From positions 434,001 through 498,000 of the forward strand of contig JBGCEJ010000023.1 of NCBI GenBank assembly GCA_045106235.1: a stretch of DNA of 64,000 bases. The letters run 5' to 3'. The stretch is from UBA4427 sp045106235. Its GTDB lineage: Bacteria; Myxococcota_A; UBA9160; UBA4427. Below are positions 61,820 to 64,000 of the stretch, piece after piece. A program made the position numbers and the translations under genes. Numbering within the stretch: position 1 is the first letter of the stretch; each line of letters opens with the position of its first letter. The notes beneath the pieces are model-generated. The model ran no database searches. It was given only the letters and a program-made list of their open reading frames with translations, and was not told where the DNA came from.

Positions 61820-63487
61820 ATGGCCGAAACTGAATACGCTTTGACGAATCCCCTGGCTCCCTCGGACACGCCCGCGACGACACAAGACGGTGACGCGGCC
61901 CCGCTGAGCGTTTACGACGCTTCGCTCATCACAGGACAAGAGCTCCTCGACCGCCCCCTCGCCGGCGGCGGCCCAGCCCGCGTCCGGGTCCAGCACTCTA
62001 AGGACCGCATGACGGTCTGGGAGCGCATCAAGTGCCTGACCGACGAAGAACCGATGATCCTGTATCGGAACTGGGGTCCGGAACTCGACGGCGCCTCGAT
62101 CGTGACGGGAATCTTGAACGTCGACGGCCGCGAGATTGCCGTCTACGGCCATGACTTTACCGTCCGCGCCGGTTCCATGGACGCGACCAACGGTGCGAAA
62201 CTTGCGCGCTTGATCTACATGGCGGGCGAAAAAGGCATCCCGCTCATCGGCATGAACGACTCCGCGGGCGCTTTCGTGCCCGCCGGTGTTGGCGGCCTCG
62301 ACGGCTACTCAGAAGCCTTCACGGCTCTGCGCAAGATCAGCGGCCTCGTCCCCTCGATCTCCCTCATGTTTGGCTACAACGCCGGCGGTGGCGCCTACCT
62401 GCCCCGCCAGGGCTCCTTCATGATTCAGTGTGAAGAGACCTTTATCGGCCTAACAGGCCCCGGCGTCGTGAAGAGCGTTCTTGGCGAAGACGTGACCGCG
62501 GAAGAGCTGGGTGGACCCGGCGTTCACGGTCAGAGTGGCGTGGCCGACCTGGTCACGGGCGATGAGCTTGGATCCCTGCGTACGGCCATCCGACTGCTCG
62601 GCTATCTCCCCGACAATAATCGAGAGATCGCGCCCTACCACGAGACGTCGGACCCGATCGATCGCTACACGGAAGATGAGGACCGCCTCTTCCGACGCAC
62701 CTTCAATTCCCCCGCCGGCATGAACGCACCGATGGACATCACGCTCTATCTGCAGCAGATCTGCGATCACGGCGAGTTCTTTCAGATTCAGCCCCAGCGT
62801 GCCCAGAACATGGTCACGGCCTTCGGTCGCCTCGGTGGCTGGGTCACGGGCTTCGTCGCGAATAACTCTGCGGTCTCCTCGGGGCAGATCGATATCGGAG
62901 CGGCCCTTAAGGCCACGCGCTTCATCCGCTTCTGCAACCTCTACAATATTCCGCTCGTGTTCGTGGAAGACACGACGGGCTTCCTGCCGGGAACGGAACA
63001 GGAAAGCCGCGGCATCATTCAGGCCGGACGCAAGCTGCTCGACTCGATCATCGACATTCGCACCCCGCGCATGACGATGATCATCCGTAACGCCTTCGGT
63101 GGTGCCTACGCCGCGTACAACTCGCATTTCACGGGGGCCGACCTGGTCTTCGCGATGCCCATGGCCCGCGTGGCCGTGATGGGCGCTGCGGGCAAGGACT
63201 TCGTCTTCAAAGACGAGATGCGCGCGATCGCAGCCGAACACAAGAAGGCCCTCGCCGGCGGAGCCTCCGCCGAAGAAGCCGACGCAAAGCGCGACGCGGA
63301 CCTCGCGGTCCTCACCGCACGCTACGAAGAACAATTGATGAACCCCAAGGAAGCCCTGTCGCTTGGCAGTGTAAGTCGCATCGTGATGCCCGGCGAAAGC
63401 CGACGTGTCCTCGCACGCAACCTGGATTTCCTCATGCGAAAATATCAGCCGGCGCCCATGGGCGGACCGCAGCGGGAGCACGAATAG
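61820..63487 (+). CDS. Acyl-CoA carboxylase beta subunit (carboxyltransferase)
   Basis: 555 aa. Carboxyltransferase with GMNDSAGAFVPAG, LMFGYNAGGGAYLPRQGSF, GLTGPGVVKSVLGE, VFVEDTTGFLPG and NAFGGAYAAYNS. Resembles propionyl-CoA, methylcrotonyl-CoA and glutaconyl-CoA carboxylase beta subunits; the acyl-CoA is unknown. Start MAETEYAL (61820) is chosen; an ATG at 61772 or an open frame back to 61556 are possible. Followed after four bases by the biotin carboxylase gene. Confidence 0.92.
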   Translation: MAETEYALTNPLAPSDTPATTQDGDAAPLSVYDASLITGQELLDRPLAGGGPARVRVQHSKDRMTVWERIKCLTDEEPMILYRNWGPELDGASIVTGILNVDGREIAVYGHDFTVRAGSMDATNGAKLARLIYMAGEKGIPLIGMNDSAGAFVPAGVGGLDGYSEAFTALRKISGLVPSISLMFGYNAGGGAYLPRQGSFMIQCEETFIGLTGPGVVKSVLGEDVTAEELGGPGVHGQSGVADLVTGDELGSLRTAIRLLGYLPDNNREIAPYHETSDPIDRYTEDEDRLFRRTFNSPAGMNAPMDITLYLQQICDHGEFFQIQPQRAQNMVTAFGRLGGWVTGFVANNSAVSSGQIDIGAALKATRFIRFCNLYNIPLVFVEDTTGFLPGTEQESRGIIQAGRKLLDSIIDIRTPRMTMIIRNAFGGAYAAYNSHFTGADLVFAMPMARVAVMGAAGKDFVFKDEMRAIAAEHKKALAGGASAEEADAKRDADLAVLTARYEEQLMNPKEALSLGSVSRIVMPGESRRVLARNLDFLMRKYQPAPMGGPQREHE

Positions 63488-63491
63488 AACC

Positions 63492-64000
63492 ATGTTGAAT
63501 CGCAATGGTGAACACGTACGGGCGATCGACTCCGACTCTGAATGGGTCCGCACCTTCGACGTCAGTGAAGTCAAATGCCTCGTCGTTTGTCGTGGCCCGG
63601 TCCGCAAGGAAGCCTTCGATGTCTTTGATGAGATCGGTGTCCGCGAATACGGCATGCTGCTTTCCGAAAAAGACTCCGTGGTCTATCCGCGCTGTCTCGC
63701 GCCGGAACTTCGGGATCTCCGATTCCCCGCCAACGTCCACCGCGTGGCGGACTACATGGGCGTGGGCCAGGAAGAAAAGCTTGAGCGCATCGGCGAGATC
63801 ATCGAGATCGGCGAGACCCACGGCTACACGCATATCTTCGCGGGCTACGGATTCATGGCGGAAGACGCGGACTTCGTGGAAGCCATCGAAGCTTCGAGTC
63901 TGAACTTCATGGGCCCCTCCTCCGATGTGATTCGTCGCGCCGGTGCGAAGGATGAAGCCAAGAAGCTGGCTCGAAACCTCGGCAATGCCGTTGTGCCCGG
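63492..64000 (+). CDS. Divergent biotin carboxylase, 5' part (runs off the window)
   Basis: 169 codons present, open to the end. Residues about 28-160 resemble the biotin carboxylase N-terminal domain: KCLVVCRGPVRKEAF, HGYTHIFAGYGFMAED, and FMGPSSDVIRRAGAKDEAK. The usual NRGEIA block is replaced by CRGPVRKEA and the usual HPGYGFLSEN by GYGFMAED, so it is divergent. A 27-residue N-terminal extension precedes it. Together with the beta subunit it would carboxylate an acyl-CoA. Confidence 0.8.
   Translation, partial: MLNRNGEHVRAIDSDSEWVRTFDVSEVKCLVVCRGPVRKEAFDVFDEIGVREYGMLLSEKDSVVYPRCLAPELRDLRFPANVHRVADYMGVGQEEKLERIGEIIEIGETHGYTHIFAGYGFMAEDADFVEAIEASSLNFMGPSSDVIRRAGAKDEAKKLARNLGNAVVP

Noticed and set aside
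62450..63655. Minus-strand frame antisense to the carboxylase genes
   Set aside because: Shadow of two clear coding genes on the plus strand.
1..64000. Mobile elements, CRISPR arrays, prophage or integron structures
   Set aside because: No transposase, no spaced repeats, no attachment-site duplications beside the tRNA genes and no phage structural genes were seen.

Overview
The window is about 64 kb of gene-dense, high-GC chromosome (estimated by eye at low-60s percent GC) from a Gram-negative bacterium. Three things point to a free-living aerobic member of the old Deltaproteobacteria (Myxococcota or Binatota-like): type II secretion genes, a GspL/M/N operon end, and many acyl-CoA, short-chain dehydrogenase, SnoaL-like and sulfotransferase genes. 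That placement is inference from gene content, not from a phylogenetic marker. No prophage, insertion sequence, rRNA operon or CRISPR array was seen.

Layout. 1-6.0 kb: end of a type II secretion operon (gspK partial, gspL, gspM, gspN), coupled by 4-base overlaps to an ArsR-methyltransferase fusion and a HAD hydrolase. 6.1-10.7 kb: tldD-tldE, a LACTB2-like metallo-hydrolase and a membrane protein. 10.7-15.1 kb (minus): assimilatory sulfur operon with a possible leading gene, DUF2849, siroheme sulfite/nitrite reductase, DUF934, cysteine synthase and a SnoaL-like protein. 15.1-21.3 kb: housekeeping run maf, yggS, proC, divIVA, fmdB-like, folD, gcvT, gcvH. 21.3-28 kb: a MerR-TPR fusion, a selenocysteine tRNA, uvrA with a MoeZ-type gene, and tRNA-Leu and tRNA-Ala genes. 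28-37.4 kb: lipid-type accessory genes (enoyl-CoA hydratase, sulfotransferase, two SDRs, hotdog thioesterase, ferredoxin, lactonase-like MBL protein, thiolase, TetR). 37.5-40.5 kb: a DUF455 ferritin-like / ATP-grasp-like / HAD operon, diverging from the TetR gene over two near-identical palindromes.

40.6-49.3 kb: TraF/FadL-like outer-membrane protein, KshB/PaaE-like reductase, hemF, serC, coiled-coil protein, SMUG1-like glycosylase, cyclophilin lipoprotein with an odd repeated N-terminus, and an unknown protein. 49.5-54.4 kb: a catalytically degenerate tyrosine-recombinase-like protein, a PilZ protein, an NtrC-type regulator with its histidine kinase, and a glycine-rich RRM protein. 54.8-59.0 kb (minus): topA, an NTF2-like protein and a lipase-like hydrolase. 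59.4-64 kb: MFS transporter, tandem fluoride channels, an acyl-CoA carboxylase beta subunit and the start of a divergent biotin carboxylase.

The most interesting items are the DUF455/ATP-grasp/HAD operon with its paired operators, the inactive recombinase, the MerR domain split by a low-complexity insert and fused to TPRs, and the selenocysteine tRNA (no selenoprotein gene was found here). None was verified by database search. Product names rest on motifs read by eye.
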